The notes beneath the pieces are model-generated. The model was not told the origin of the DNA, did no database searches, and worked only from the letters and a program-made list of their open reading frames with translations. 64,000 bases of DNA, taken from contig NC_060251.1 in NCBI RefSeq assembly GCF_921293095.1, forward strand, positions 42,327,644 through 42,391,643, given 5' to 3'. The number at the start of each line of letters is the position of its first letter. The first letter of the stretch is position 1. The stretch is from Ischnura elegans. Lineage: Eukaryota > Arthropoda > Insecta > Odonata > Coenagrionidae. This document shows, one piece after another, positions 53,214 through 64,000 of this stretch. Both the position numbers and the translations under genes were made by a program.

Positions 53214-53984
53214 GCTGCATTTTTTCAAAGTCCCTTTTTGCGATTGCCTTGCCATTAATAGAAATTCAGGGAGGTTAATTTATTGGAAGTGGAAATAAGG
53301 GATGGATATGGGAAATATATAATGGAAAATTGAAATGAACTCTTTGGAGTAACTCATATTCATTGAAGTAAAATGACAAATTCGACAGTTGGAAATGAAC
53401 ATAATAAGAATTACTCCAGCTATTTGCCGTCTGTCCAATCTCTCTTTTTGACGCTAAGCCATTCACCTCCACCACCAGATTTTATAAAATAGACTCAACC
53501 AGTTGCAAAATCTTTTAGTGCCCAACGCCGTGAGTATTCTCTGGGACCATAACAGTGGTAAATTTTCGCTGACTTCCTCGGCATAAAATGGAAGTAAGGC
53601 CCAGTTCCCAGGCAAAATAAGTCCGTTCTCCGCCGAATCCTTATGCTTACGTGACTAATGATAAAATGGACTTTTCAGGGAATGTTTTTAAAATACCTAA
53701 ATACAGGGGTGGTCTGGCCAGGGGCCATATTCTGTATTTCGTCGGTACCGCACCGAATGGTTTCCCTACCGACGACATTCACTTCCACAGAGTCTGTACG
53801 GTAGTCGGTATCAAAACCAGTAGGCACAGTTCCCCCTCCTTCCCAAACAGGGAAAAACATAATATACCCGAAGTTAGAAGTCTTGTGACGTGTTACCATC
53901 AATCAAAGAAGTGTAGAAACAAGTGAAAGCTCTAAATGCTCAATTCCTACTAAAAGTTCCAAGGATAGCAGCAATCGTTACGCT
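53214..53984. other. Stretch without a supported gene
   Basis: Bases 53720-53830 share scattered words (ATTCTGTA, CGGTACCGCACCGA) with 61925-62095, suggesting a poorly preserved common repeat. No ends could be fixed. Confidence 0.4.
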
Positions 53985-54550
53985 GTTTGTTGTCCGTGTT
54001 CAAAATCTTTTTATTCGCGGAAGTTGTGATTTAGATTAAGATAATCGGTATTGTATAACTTGTTTATATACTACCTATCTAATACCACATTATATAATTG
54101 CTTATATAATGTGTTACGGTAATGCTCTGCCGACAGAAGCGAAAGGAACAATATTACAACATCGAAATATAGTTTGCATGTGATGGATATTGCTGTTGTT
54201 GGAATGAATCACCTCAATTATCCATGAGATCATATTTTATTTTTTAAATATTGTACTGGATATTGCTATTTATTCATACCTTTGTAAAAAAGTTGTCATT
54301 AAGTAAGTTCCGTCTACATATTATCAATTATGGCACGGTCCTGTTGCAGACGAAATCACATGCCATGGAATATGAACGTAGGATTTAAAAGCAAATGTAA
54401 ATGTTATATTAGAGGAACAAGTGAGGAAATTGTTATAAAATATGGAGCGGGGAGTAATAAAAAGAGGAGCAATGACAAGGGAGTAAACAAATTGTGATTG
54501 GGTAAAATATAGTTGTCCATTCCAAGTGAGAGAAAGTGATAACATTTAAT
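53985..54550 (-). repeat. Unclassified interspersed repeat, inverted copy of 62649-63222
   Basis: The minus strand matches 62649-63222 over its length, for example TATAACAATTTCCT, ACATTTACATTTGCTTTT, AATCCTACGTTCA and AAATAGCAATAT. This copy has one of the 115-bp units that are tandem in the other copy. No coding region is seen. Confidence 0.8.
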
Positions 54551-54934
54551 ATGAAATCAAAGAGCAATTAATTGTACACGAGAAAAAAGGTTACATAAAA
54601 TTTTTAAAGGAAACACGTGGTAAATACAGTTTTCAAATAATGTAAAAAAAAATAAAAGAAAGGAAAAAATTGCTAGTCGTCATCAGGATTCGAACCGTTG
54701 ACGTACATATTTAATATGAAAGACTTCTTCATGTTGTCTAGTGAAAAAAAAATGAAAATAAAACTAAAATCCAAAAGGTAAGGACAGCGTATATAAACCC
54801 TGAGTGCGTCCAATTGAAGGCTGGCGGGGTTATGAATGCTGACTTGCCTCTTGCAAGAGGCGGTGCATTCCGCTATCATAAATCCCTCCGTACTCCACGG
54901 GGCACTGACCCTAGGCCACGCTGCCCTCAAACAA

Positions 54935-55594
54935 TAGGGTAGTTTCCTTCATCAAAGAAAACGAAGGGCATTTATTGCGATTCATAACCCACCATTAGTG
55001 TATTCATAATATAAGAATTATTTGGTTTTAGAAATACCGGTTTAGACGAATGGCAATGGTCAATTTTATCCTCATTTGGAAAAGGATTGGCGCCCATGCG
55101 ATGCCACTCCACGTGACGTCACAGGGGCATAGTTTCTATACGAATAGATAGGAATTTTACATCGTCTGAGATTACCAATGCATGCATGAGGCACAGAGCT
55201 CAGGGAAACATGACTTTATAATCACCTATTAAAACTACCTAAGGTCGGAAAGTTTCCTTCCTTTGATAAGGTATTAATAATCCCTATTTAAGCCAAGCGC
55301 TACCAGCTAGCAGAGTGCTCTGCTACCTGCTAGCGTCCTGCGTCGTATCTGCGCTCAAACCCTCGCCCCAAGGTCACCTCACTTTGCGGCAGCGGGAACC
55401 AGAACGACGTCTCACGGAGTTTTCCCAGCATTCATACTTAGCCGTCGCGTTTTCGCGCGCTTGAAAATTTTCACTTTTCATTTAATCGCGAAAAATAGAT
55501 ATCGCCAATAAAAAATCTAAAAGCGTGAAATACGTACTCCAGGAGTAATAATCTTTCGATTTAGGCAATAAAAAAATAAAAGGAAACCACCCTT
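54935..55594 (-). mobile_element. TA-flanked 660-bp MITE, copy C (inverted)
   Basis: The element is 54937-55592, with ends GGGTAGTTTCC and GGAAACCACCC. The left flank is TA, the right TT, so the duplication has one change. The body matches copies A, B, D and E. Confidence 0.85.
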
Positions 55595-55869
55595 TTACCC
55601 TGATAAATTTTTATTATAAAGACCGACCAATGCGATCACCATGGTGATTCTACCCAAGTAAAACGTCCGGTGGCAGCGATTGCGTTTTCGCGCGCAAAAT
55701 ACTTAATCGTTCTATACTGTGGGTAGGTAAGCCTGTGCCAAGAGAAGTGACTATACGGATATTTTAATGTACTAATTAACGTAACATATTCGGCGTATAC
55801 AGTTTACATGCGCATACAGGTTTTGGAATCGTGATAGCAATGCATTCATTGTCTCCTTAGAGATGAACT

Positions 55870-56728
55870 CATTAGGTGCTTTCCATTCACGCGACTCACG
55901 CGTCAACTAGAGTCGACTCACGATAACTGTTTATAACTCTCCAATATTTCCTATTATTTTTTTATTGCCTCAATCGAAAGATTATTACTCCTGGAGCACG
56001 TATTTCACGCTTTTAGATTTTTAAATGACGATATATATTTTTCGCGATTAAATGAAAAGTGAAAAATTTCAAGCGCGCGAAAACGCGACGCGTAAGTAGG
56101 AATGATGGGAAAAAGTCCGTGCGACGCATTTCTGTTTCCCCCTCCCGCCTTGTGAGGTGACCTTGATCGAGGCTCTGAGCGCTGATAGGACGCAGGATGC
56201 TAGCGGGTAGCTGAGTACCTTGCTGGCTGGTAGCGCTTGGCTTAAAAAAGGTTTATTAATACCTTATCAAACGAAGAAAACTTTCCGACCTTAGCCAGTT
56301 TTAATAGGTGATTATTAAGACATATTTCCCTGAGCTCTGCGCCTCATGCATGCATTGGTAACCTCAGACGATGTATAACTCCTATCCTCTCGTGTAGAAA
56401 CTAGGTCCCTGTGACGTCACGTGGAGTGGAATCGCATGGGCGCCAATCTGGCCTTTTTCTAATGAGGATAAAATTTGACCCTTGCCATTCGTCTAAACCG
56501 GTATTTCAAAAACCAAATAATTTGTGTATTATGAATACACTAATGGTGGGTAACGAATCGCAATCAATGCCTTTCGTTTTCTTTTATGAAGGAAACTACC
56601 CTATTCCTGCGCGTAATCGTTGGTTGACTTGTGTCACAAAAGTCTGCGACACACATAAAATGGAACACGAAAACCGCGACGCAAGTCGACTTGTGTCGAC
56701 GTATGTCGATGAATGGAAAGTACCCATT
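55870..56728. mobile_element. TIR element GGTGCTTTCCATTCA, host of MITE copy D
   Basis: Left end AGGTGCTTTCCATTCACGCG and, inverted, GGGTACTTTCCATTCATCGA, with CGAC/GTCG words following. CATT occurs at both outer edges. Without copy D it is about 190 bp. The superfamily is unclear. Confidence 0.55.
55945..56603 (+). mobile_element. TA-flanked 660-bp MITE, copy D
   Basis: The right end GGAAACTACCC is next to TA at 56602. The left end has lost a few bases (AATATTTCCTATT in place of TAGGGTGGTTTCCTATT). It is nested in the element at 55870-56728. Confidence 0.8.
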
Positions 56729-56745
56729 GTTGTGCATCGGAGAGT

Positions 56746-57221
56746 TCATTAATTACGTGAGATGATTTTGGCGATCCCCCCCCCCCCCGCTCTCCCCTTA
56801 TTGAGATATCGTGAGATTTGGCTTGACCCCCTCTCTCTAATCACACGTGAGATTGTTCAAAATACATATTACCAGTGTCAGAACGTTAATCTATGCTTCA
56901 ATGCGTTGGAATTATTAAATAAAGCAATGTGCTTGATTATTTATGTTTAAAAGTAAGACTAGTATTTAAGATTTTAGCCTAGAATCACTGTGAAAGAATT
57001 GAACAATAACATACTTGGATGAGAACCACTGAAATTATTAAATGAATATTCTATTTCAGTCCACGGGGACTCATTTACGTTCTCAAGAGTAACCACTACA
57101 CTTATTTATTGCGGAAAAAATTACGTAATACTTGCCAGGAACCCACCCTCTCCCCCACGTGAGATTAATTGAGAATCGGCTTGACTCCCTCCCCCCACTA
57201 CACGACTCACGTAATTAATGA
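56746..57221. mobile_element. TIR element TCATTAATTACGTGAG, about 476 bp
   Basis: The left end TCATTAATTACGTGAG and the right end CTCACGTAATTAATGA are exact inverses of 16 bases. GATTGGCTTGAC-like words and C runs follow inside both ends. The class is unknown, and no flanking duplication is clear. Confidence 0.6.
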
Positions 57222-58706
57222 TTGCCCCCAATACCTAAGGCTGATTTAACTTGTGGTTCCCCTGTTATTTATGCAATACATCTAGCGAGTTGTCTTGTCT
57301 TGTAAGTTACGTAAAGGCAATGAAATTTAATTAAAAGATCATAGGCGGAATATTTATGAAAACCAATTCAGCAAATAAGGTTGAAAATAAAACGGTAAAT
57401 TCAACAATTTCTGTCTAGTTCCTTCCAGTATATTTTTTTCGTAGTGTCTCAACGCTATACAGTGATTTATACACTAGTGATTTGCCGATCATGCTGTCTT
57501 GAATAAGGTTTCGCGATACTCAAGTGGTAGATATGTAAACGCAAGGGAATATAATTAGAATATCGTTTTTCGCGCATTTATGTATGCGTGTCACATTAAG
57601 TATTGAACTATAGGAAAGTTTTCGAAGCATAAACTTTCTTATTCTGCCATACCGGATTGTTTAATGATGAATGAGCTATTGATTCATCTCGAGTGTACGT
57701 TCTATGAACATACATATTAATTTAAGTCCATGGAAAATTTCATTACATTTCCGAAAGATAAGAGATTCACCAAGTACATATATATTACAATATTCTAGAG
57801 CATTCCATGAATTTGATAGACGTGAAAAACTTGTAAATTTCGATTACGGCTACCGTCTTAATCCGATTAGTGCGCGTCGCGGTAAAGTATAAATTCTAGT
57901 AAGTGGCGAAAGCAATCCTTTGTGTGGGATATTCGTCTCCCTTTTCACTGTTTTGCCTTATCAATTGTACGCATACTATCGTCTGCTTAAGTTTCAGGAT
58001 AATCGCCTTTGTGTCAGTGCATTTACTCGAAACGGACCAGGATGTCTACAACGTCGCGCAGTGAATTTCGTTTGTTCCTTGTTCTAATAAGTAACACCAG
58101 TAACTCGCTACTCGCGCACTCAACAGCCAACGAAATTTCGTGAATGAATGCTTGATTGCGGGTACCGTGAAAAACGGTTGTAGTTTTCGACGAATAGCGC
58201 AGATTTACTTTTTTTATAAAGTTCACGGATTACATCATTCTTCACCGGATCCCGTTAACTCACTGCATATTCAAGGGGTGCGAAATAACACCTCTCTTTT
58301 TACTTTCTCGTCAGAAAATCTTCCCACAATACGGATTCTGAGCACTGTCCTTCCTATTAATTTATTTTCATGCAATATTAATGTTTAATTTTCTATCAAG
58401 AAGTGTTACTACACCCTTATCGACTACCTCGATTGTTTCGGAGTGATTAATTTTTTCATTCTTTATTTTTATTTGCTTCAAATTTCAATATACTTCCCTG
58501 CGTGTTGCCATCTTGTATGGCGTTCTTCGATTCTACGGTACACATCGGAGCGAGATCAATTTAATGTAATAATGGATTATCTATTCAGTTATCAGTTCAG
58601 ACGGCTTGCACTGAGAGCAGCTGGATAAATATTTTGCTACTTTGCCGCAAGCGATAATGCAGTACGCAGGGAGTGCAGAAACAGCTGTGCGGTAGTCGTG
58701 TGGTAA
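57222..58706. other. Stretch without a supported gene
   Basis: No domain, RNA gene or element end recognised. Composition is close to the genomic background. Confidence 0.55.
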
Positions 58707-59373
58707 TAGGGTGGTTTCCAATTATTTTTTTATTGCTTGAATCGAAAGATTATTACTCCTGGAGTACGCATTTCACGCTCTTAGATTTTTGAATGACGAT
58801 ATCTATTTTCGCGATTAAACGAAAATTGAAAATTTTCAAGCGCGACGCGAAAACGCGACGGCTAAGTAGGAATGATATGGGAAAAGTCCGTGTGACGTAT
58901 CTCTGGTTCCCGTTGCCGCCCTGTGAGGTGACCTTGGAGCGAGGCTTGAGCGCTAATGCGACGCAGGCTGTTAGCAGGCAGCTGAGTACCCTGCTAGCAG
59001 GTAGCGCTTGGCTTAAAGAAGGATAATTATTCCCCTATCAAACGAAGGAAACTTTCCGAACTTAGGTATTTTTAATAGGTGTTTATTAAGACATGTTTCC
59101 CTGAGCTCTGTGCCTCATGCATGCATTGGTAATCTCAGACAATGTAAAACTCCTATCTACTCGTATAGAAAATGGGTCCCTGTGACGTCACGTGGAGTGG
59201 AATCGCATGGGCGCCAATCTGGCCGTTTTCAAATTCGGTTAAAATTGACCGTTGCCATTCGTCTAAACTGGGATTTCTAAAAACAATTAATTTATATATT
59301 ATGAATACACTAATGGTGGGTAAGGAATCGCAATCAATGCATTTCGTTTTCTTTGATGAAGGAAACTACCCTA
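58707..59373 (+). mobile_element. TA-flanked 660-bp MITE, copy E
   Basis: The element is 58709-59371 between TA dinucleotides, with ends GGGTGGTTTCC and GGAAACTACCC. It is in the same orientation as copies A and D. Confidence 0.85.
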
Positions 59374-62174
59374 TTGGGAAACTTTATAGGGTAGGCTATT
59401 CGTCGGAGTCTGAAGGCGTGTTTAGTTTTCTGTTAGGTAAGCTCCATTTATTTGACAGTGTATTCAGCATCCCTGTTTTCATTATCAGTGCATTAATGTT
59501 ATTTTGGTACATATTTACGGATAAAATTTCCTATGGTGGAATGGATTGAATATTCACTTTAAGTTGCAAACCGCAAATAAAGTGCTCCTGGAATAGGAGG
59601 GATCTAATTATAGGGAATAATAGAGGAGAAACGAACGTTTTCAAGCTATCGTGAATAAAAATACATGGTCGCAAATGGTTAGCTGGTTTTGTTTTATTTA
59701 TTCTGTAGAATGAACATAGGCAATATGGCTTCTTCTTCCACACTCCTTGTCTTATTTCTTACAGAGTTATAAGTTACGATAGGTAATATTAGATTTTGTG
59801 ATATGTTATGCATGTTCACATCTTTCAATCATAAGTTGTCTCTCGCTAATAATAAATATGCAATTGAATGCGGTAACTAAAAGATTGGGGAAATGACAAA
59901 TACGAGTTTACATACCATTAAAAAAGAAGGTACTATTAGGCATAGAAAAAAGTCGGCAAAATAAAAATGTTGAAACGACATCTGCTCACTGAGGACTTAA
60001 TATCTTCACGATGAACTCGCGGACTATTTTGCGTTGATTTCATTTGGATTTCCAGTGGCGAGGAATGGGATCGTTCAGTCTGACATAATATCGCAATTCA
60101 ATTACACGATTTAGTAGAAGGAAGGAAAGATAAATTCACGACGAAAAAGAAATCTTCCTAATTTAATCATTCGCTCGTAAGTTAAAAAAAAAGAAACGAG
60201 AAAGTTGCCGACCTCTTTTCTTGTGTTTGTGCCGTCATTAAAATTGTGGTTAATTTACTCGGTCGGGGTGAAATTTTCATGGAGAGAAGGAATCGCTTTC
60301 GTCAGTGCAGGTAACAATGAACGATGCGATGCAGATCCGCGAGACCGAGGAGAAGCTGATAATGAGAAGAAGTGAACCGCTTGCAAGAGCTCGTGACGCC
60401 ATCAACTTATTTCAGAAGGTGTTAAGACCGTCGATTTATCGTCGCAAATAGCTCGATAAGTAGGCGATACATCGAACATGGGTAGAGTGTGGCTACTTTA
60501 TTTTTCAATCTCTATCGCAATCGACAATAAAATAAATTTGGTTTTCCCTCCTCAGGCACGGGAAATATCTACATATTTCAGTTTAATTATATGTTAACAA
60601 ACAACATTAGCGATTTCTGTGAATCATGCTTCTGTATGATGCTGTTATCTGTCAGAACGCACTGAACTACTAGTATTTGCAATAACGACATTTCACTTAG
60701 CCAAGCGGTAAAAAATGTCTAACGTCGATGTATGTATTGTATACAATACCCCTGGACCGATGAGGTTATGGCCACTTTGAATGCCCGCGCTAAAGCAAAT
60801 GAGAAATACCCATCCATCCGCTACGATCGGACTTTGGAACCTGTCAGATTATTGTGATTATGGATTTATTTATGAAGGGCATATTATTTCTTCCGAAAGA
60901 GTGTTAGAGAGTATTATTGTGGACGTATATGTATAACTTCTCCATTTACTTCTTTTTTTACCTGTCAGATTAGTGTAGTTCTGAATTTATGTGAAATGGG
61001 GTTTATTATTTCTTCCGATGTAGTATTACATAGTTTTTCTAGTAATTTTCTTCAAGTGGACATCTATAACTTCTCCACGCGCTTCTGCGTTAATATGAGG
61101 CGAAGGCGGTCTTCGTGTCTCGGTAATGAAATTCTTAGAAACCGGGCGTGACTCTTTCCCGCCTCATCATCACCCGTGGTGGTGACGGTAATGTTCGTAT
61201 CTCGTGACGGTTCTTTCTTTTTCCCTAAGATTCCATCTAATGAGTCACATTTTCAAGACTTGATTACCGCAAACGCAAGTCTAGTAATTTTCCTTAGGAA
61301 GGAATAGGTCACAAGTGCGCCGTGATCAAAATGAAGGTAAATTTTCATTAATCCCTCAATGTAATTGAACACGGAACAAAGAAATTAAAAAGGCCGGAGC
61401 GAAATGTGATACCTAAGGAATTTTACCTCTGGTGGCATCTCCTTCAGAAAATTACTTCCTTATTATCATAGAACATGAAATTGTTGACACCCAATTACGG
61501 GCGAAATATACGTATAATTATACCCTTTCACTTCTGCAAGAAGTCTGCGAGCCACCTCATGGGTATATGGCAGGGGGTGAGTTTTCATCAAACGGCAATT
61601 TACCCTGTAAAGGCACTTCATGGTTATAAATAAAAGAATCCTGATATCGGTCCCATACTAAAACGGAGATACTCCTCTTTTTCGCCCCTGCATATTTTTC
61701 CAAAAAGAGCATTGCATTTTCGCTTCTTACAAGATTGAACAGAGGTGCGCCACTTAAACACCCTCAATGTTGGGCTGAACGATTGTTTATTCATCTCCGC
61801 ATTTTTTAAATGGTAAATCAGCTAAGTGCTAAGACTTTTTGATCTCGTCATCACCATAATCACTGGTCAACAATCCTGATATTACAGTAAAGTTTTCTCG
61901 GGTTTCGCACCGGGTCAGGGACCGTATTCTGTAACTCCAAACCGATCGGTGCGGCATCGATTCGTCGGCTGCGACGTCATACCGACTCCCGGCAAGCAGT
62001 GGTGCGATTCTGTACGAACCCGATCGGTGCGGCACCGACGTGAGGACGGGAGATCGTCGGTAGCCGTACCGACAGCAAAAAGGTGTCGGTACGGCCACCG
62101 ACTATTGGGTTTCATGAACTCCCCGGTGCGCATTGTACGTTTTATTTTGTTTTTACCTCATCACCGAGTAAATA
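59374..62174. other. Stretch without a supported gene; one weak small frame
   Basis: Nothing convincing. ATG at 60317 opens a 36-codon frame (MNDAMQIRETEEKLIMRRSE onward) with a good start context and a possible donor AAG|GTGTGT at 60419. It might be a first exon, but I do not recognise it and chance is a fair explanation. Confidence 0.4.
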
Positions 62175-62770
62175 ATGAGGTTTTCTGCAATGTTATCTTT
62201 TTCTGCCCCTTCGAATACGCCTCTATAATTCACTGTCTCATCATCTATATTGATTATCTCGACAGAAATATAAGATATTGGTTAATAAACGTGAGGTTTG
62301 CCACCATATAATGATTTTCTCTCATTTGTGTTACTACTTTCACTTGCTTGTAATAGGATTTATTTCGCTCTATCTTCATTTATTTGCTTCTTTGACATAA
62401 AAAAGATATTTTGATTAAATATGAGTTTTGCCGCAATGTTATCACTTTATCTCACTCTGAATAGGCAACTATTATTTCTCTCGATCATCATTTGCCGTTT
62501 CTCTCGACATAGAAATAAGATCTTTTTATTTAAATATGAAGTTTGCCGTAAGGGTATCAGTTTCATTCATTTGAATAGGCAACTATATTTCATTTTATCG
62601 TCAGCCATAGATTCACTTGACGATATAAGAAGATATTTGTTAATAAGTATGAGGTTTGCCGCTGTATTATCAATTTCTCTCACTTGGAACGCGCAACTTA
62701 TGCATATGTATTTCACCCGATCACAATTTATTTACTGCCTCGTCATTACACTTCTTTTAATTACACCCAG
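62175..62770 (+). repeat. Degenerate tandem array, about five units of 113-130 bp
   Basis: Units start near 62175, 62291, 62421, 62536 and 62649 with ATGAGGTTTGCCG-like words, then TTATC...TCTCACT, GAATAGGCAACTA, and end in GATAT..TTAATAA. Divergence between units is high. The last unit runs into the interspersed repeat shared with 53985-54550. Confidence 0.75.
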
Positions 62771-63222
62771 CTCCATATTTTTATAACAATTTCCTTACTT
62801 GTTCGTCTAATATAACATTTACATTTGCTTTTGAATCCTACGTTCACGTTCCATGGTATGTGATTTTCGTCTGCTAAGATGCCAATGGCATAACCTTCCG
62901 TTGATAACATTTAGACGGGACTTACTTAATGACGACTATATTACCAAATCATTAATAAATAGCAATATACGGAACCAATATATAAAAAAAGAAACTACGA
63001 TCTCAAGGATAGTTTCAATAATTCATTCCAGCAACAGCAATCCCCATCACATACAAACTATATTGTGATGTTGTAATATTGTTTCCTTCGATTCCGTAGG
63101 TACAGCACTACTACCTTACATTATATAAGCATTGTTAACAACTTATTCAATAACGATTATCTTAAGCTAACAATAAGTCGTAATTTCCGCAAATAAAAAG
63201 ATTTAAAACGACGACAACAAAC
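62649..63222 (+). repeat. Unclassified interspersed repeat, direct copy
   Basis: Matches the minus strand of 53985-54550. The match stops at GACAACAAAC (63213-63222), exactly where the reverse transcriptase frame starts. In the other copy the sequence goes on with AGCGTAACGATTG. Confidence 0.8.
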
Positions 63223-64000
63223 TGTGCCAATGAAATTCTCATTCACCGCCGGCTGAAAGAATTCATCAGAGAAAACGACATTCTGCGACCAGAGCAAGCA
63301 GGATTCCGACAGAAAATATCTACAACTCATCAAATTGTACGCCTGACTGAAGCTATTACTTCTGGTTTCAACAATAAATGGATCACTCACTGCGTCTTCT
63401 TAGACCTGGAGGCGGCTTTTGACCGAGTCTGGACCCTGGGCCTGATCCACAAACTGTCTGCAATCGGAACTCCTTCCTACCTACTCAAGATAATCCAATC
63501 CTTTGCAACCGACCGAACCTTCTTCGTCCAATTCAATTCCGCTCAATCCTTCTTCCGCCCAGTAACCTCAGGTGTTCCCCAAGGAGCCATCCTTTCCCCT
63601 ACCCTATTTAATATCTACGTGAACGACACTCCAACCAATCCCGAAACCCAACTTTTCTTATACGCAGACGACACTACGATTCTGGCTCAGGGTTCAGATC
63701 CGGACTCCACAGCTGATCGTCTACAAGATCACATCGACGAATATGACGACTGGTCCCAGGATTGGAAACTATCAATAAATCCAAGTAAATGTGTACACGT
63801 AGTATTTTCAAGACGCCCAAGAGCTGGAGAAGGACCGCGACTCTATTTTAAAAATAAAACAATTCCGAAGCATGAAGTCGCCAAATACCTTGGTGTGGAA
63901 TTCGACAAACGTCTAACTTGGTCTCACCGCATCTCTACTGCCATCAAAAAGACCAAAGGAGTTGCCGCAGCCCTGAACCCTTTACTTCGGCCATCGGCTC
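63223..64000 (+). CDS. Jockey-clade LINE reverse transcriptase, 5'-truncated and cut by the window end
   Basis: A frame of 259 codons without stop runs from 63223 to the window edge; it has no start codon because the copy is 5'-truncated. It reads NEILIHRRLKEFIRENDILR, PEQAGFRQKISTTHQIVRLT, then FLDLEAAFDRVW (first catalytic Asp), TSGVPQGAILSPTLFNIYVN and LFLYADDTTILA (the YADD active site), then WKLSINPSKC, KYLGVEFDKRLTW and IKKTKGVAAALNPLL. These are reverse transcriptase blocks of jockey-type non-LTR retrotransposons, which integrate by target-primed reverse transcription and often lose their 5' parts. No frameshift is seen, so this copy is much younger than the one at 42330-42880. Confidence 0.92.

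Noticed and set aside
53720..62095. MITE family with ATTCTGTA ends shared by 53.7 kb and 62.0 kb
   Set aside because: Only scattered short words agree; ends and duplications could not be placed.
62175..62770. CRISPR-like array
   Set aside because: The units are tandem and diverged along their whole length, without constant repeats and variable spacers, and the genome is clearly eukaryotic.

Overview
The window looks like a piece of a repeat-rich invertebrate genome, most likely an arthropod. It shows GT-AG introns of 0.3-7 kb, an AT-rich background, Ty3/Gypsy, jockey-like, Penelope-like, mariner, pogo, hAT and PIF/Harbinger-type elements, and tRNA-derived SINEs. No species can be named from the sequence alone.

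Region 1 (1-32,500) is one protein-coding gene on the + strand: the 3' part of an ABCC4/MRP4-like ABC transporter. Seventeen coding exons (1786-32353) join in phase to 877 codons plus a stop. They give most of NBD1 (signature, Walker B, H-loop), the linker, TMD2 and a complete NBD2. TMD1 and the NBD1 Walker A lie upstream of the window. An AATAAA follows the stop by about 140 bp. Most introns above 1 kb are enlarged by mobile DNA: a complete Ty3/Gypsy-type LTR element with identical LTRs (7253-11879, antisense), a decayed mariner split by a MITE (15272-16424), an inverted-repeat element with hammerhead-like motifs (16522-16697), a CGTCGA-rich MITE (18272-19186), and a 5.9-kb composite with hAT-like ends and an 8-bp target duplication (21300-27210). 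That composite contains an open pogo-family transposase, 495-bp inverted arms, a 244-bp tandem duplication and a nested TA-flanked MITE.

Region 2 (32,500-63,200) has no gene I can support. It is a field of short elements, many with datable ends: hAT-like MITEs with 8-bp duplications, two PIF/Harbinger-like MITEs with TWA duplications, five copies (one of them in region 1) of a 660-bp TA-flanked MITE, tRNA-derived SINEs, a jockey-like LINE 3' end, Penelope-like fragments with hammerhead-ribozyme-like cores, and a 2.4-kb hAT element with a decayed transposase.

Region 3 (62,175-64,000) holds a degenerate 115-bp tandem array inside a repeat that recurs inverted at 53,985-54,550. This repeat is interrupted at 63,223 by a 5'-truncated jockey-type reverse transcriptase that stays open to the window edge.

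The strongest candidates for unusual biology are the composite hAT/pogo element with its long inverted arms, and three loci with hammerhead-like cores, two of which are head-to-head inverted dimers.
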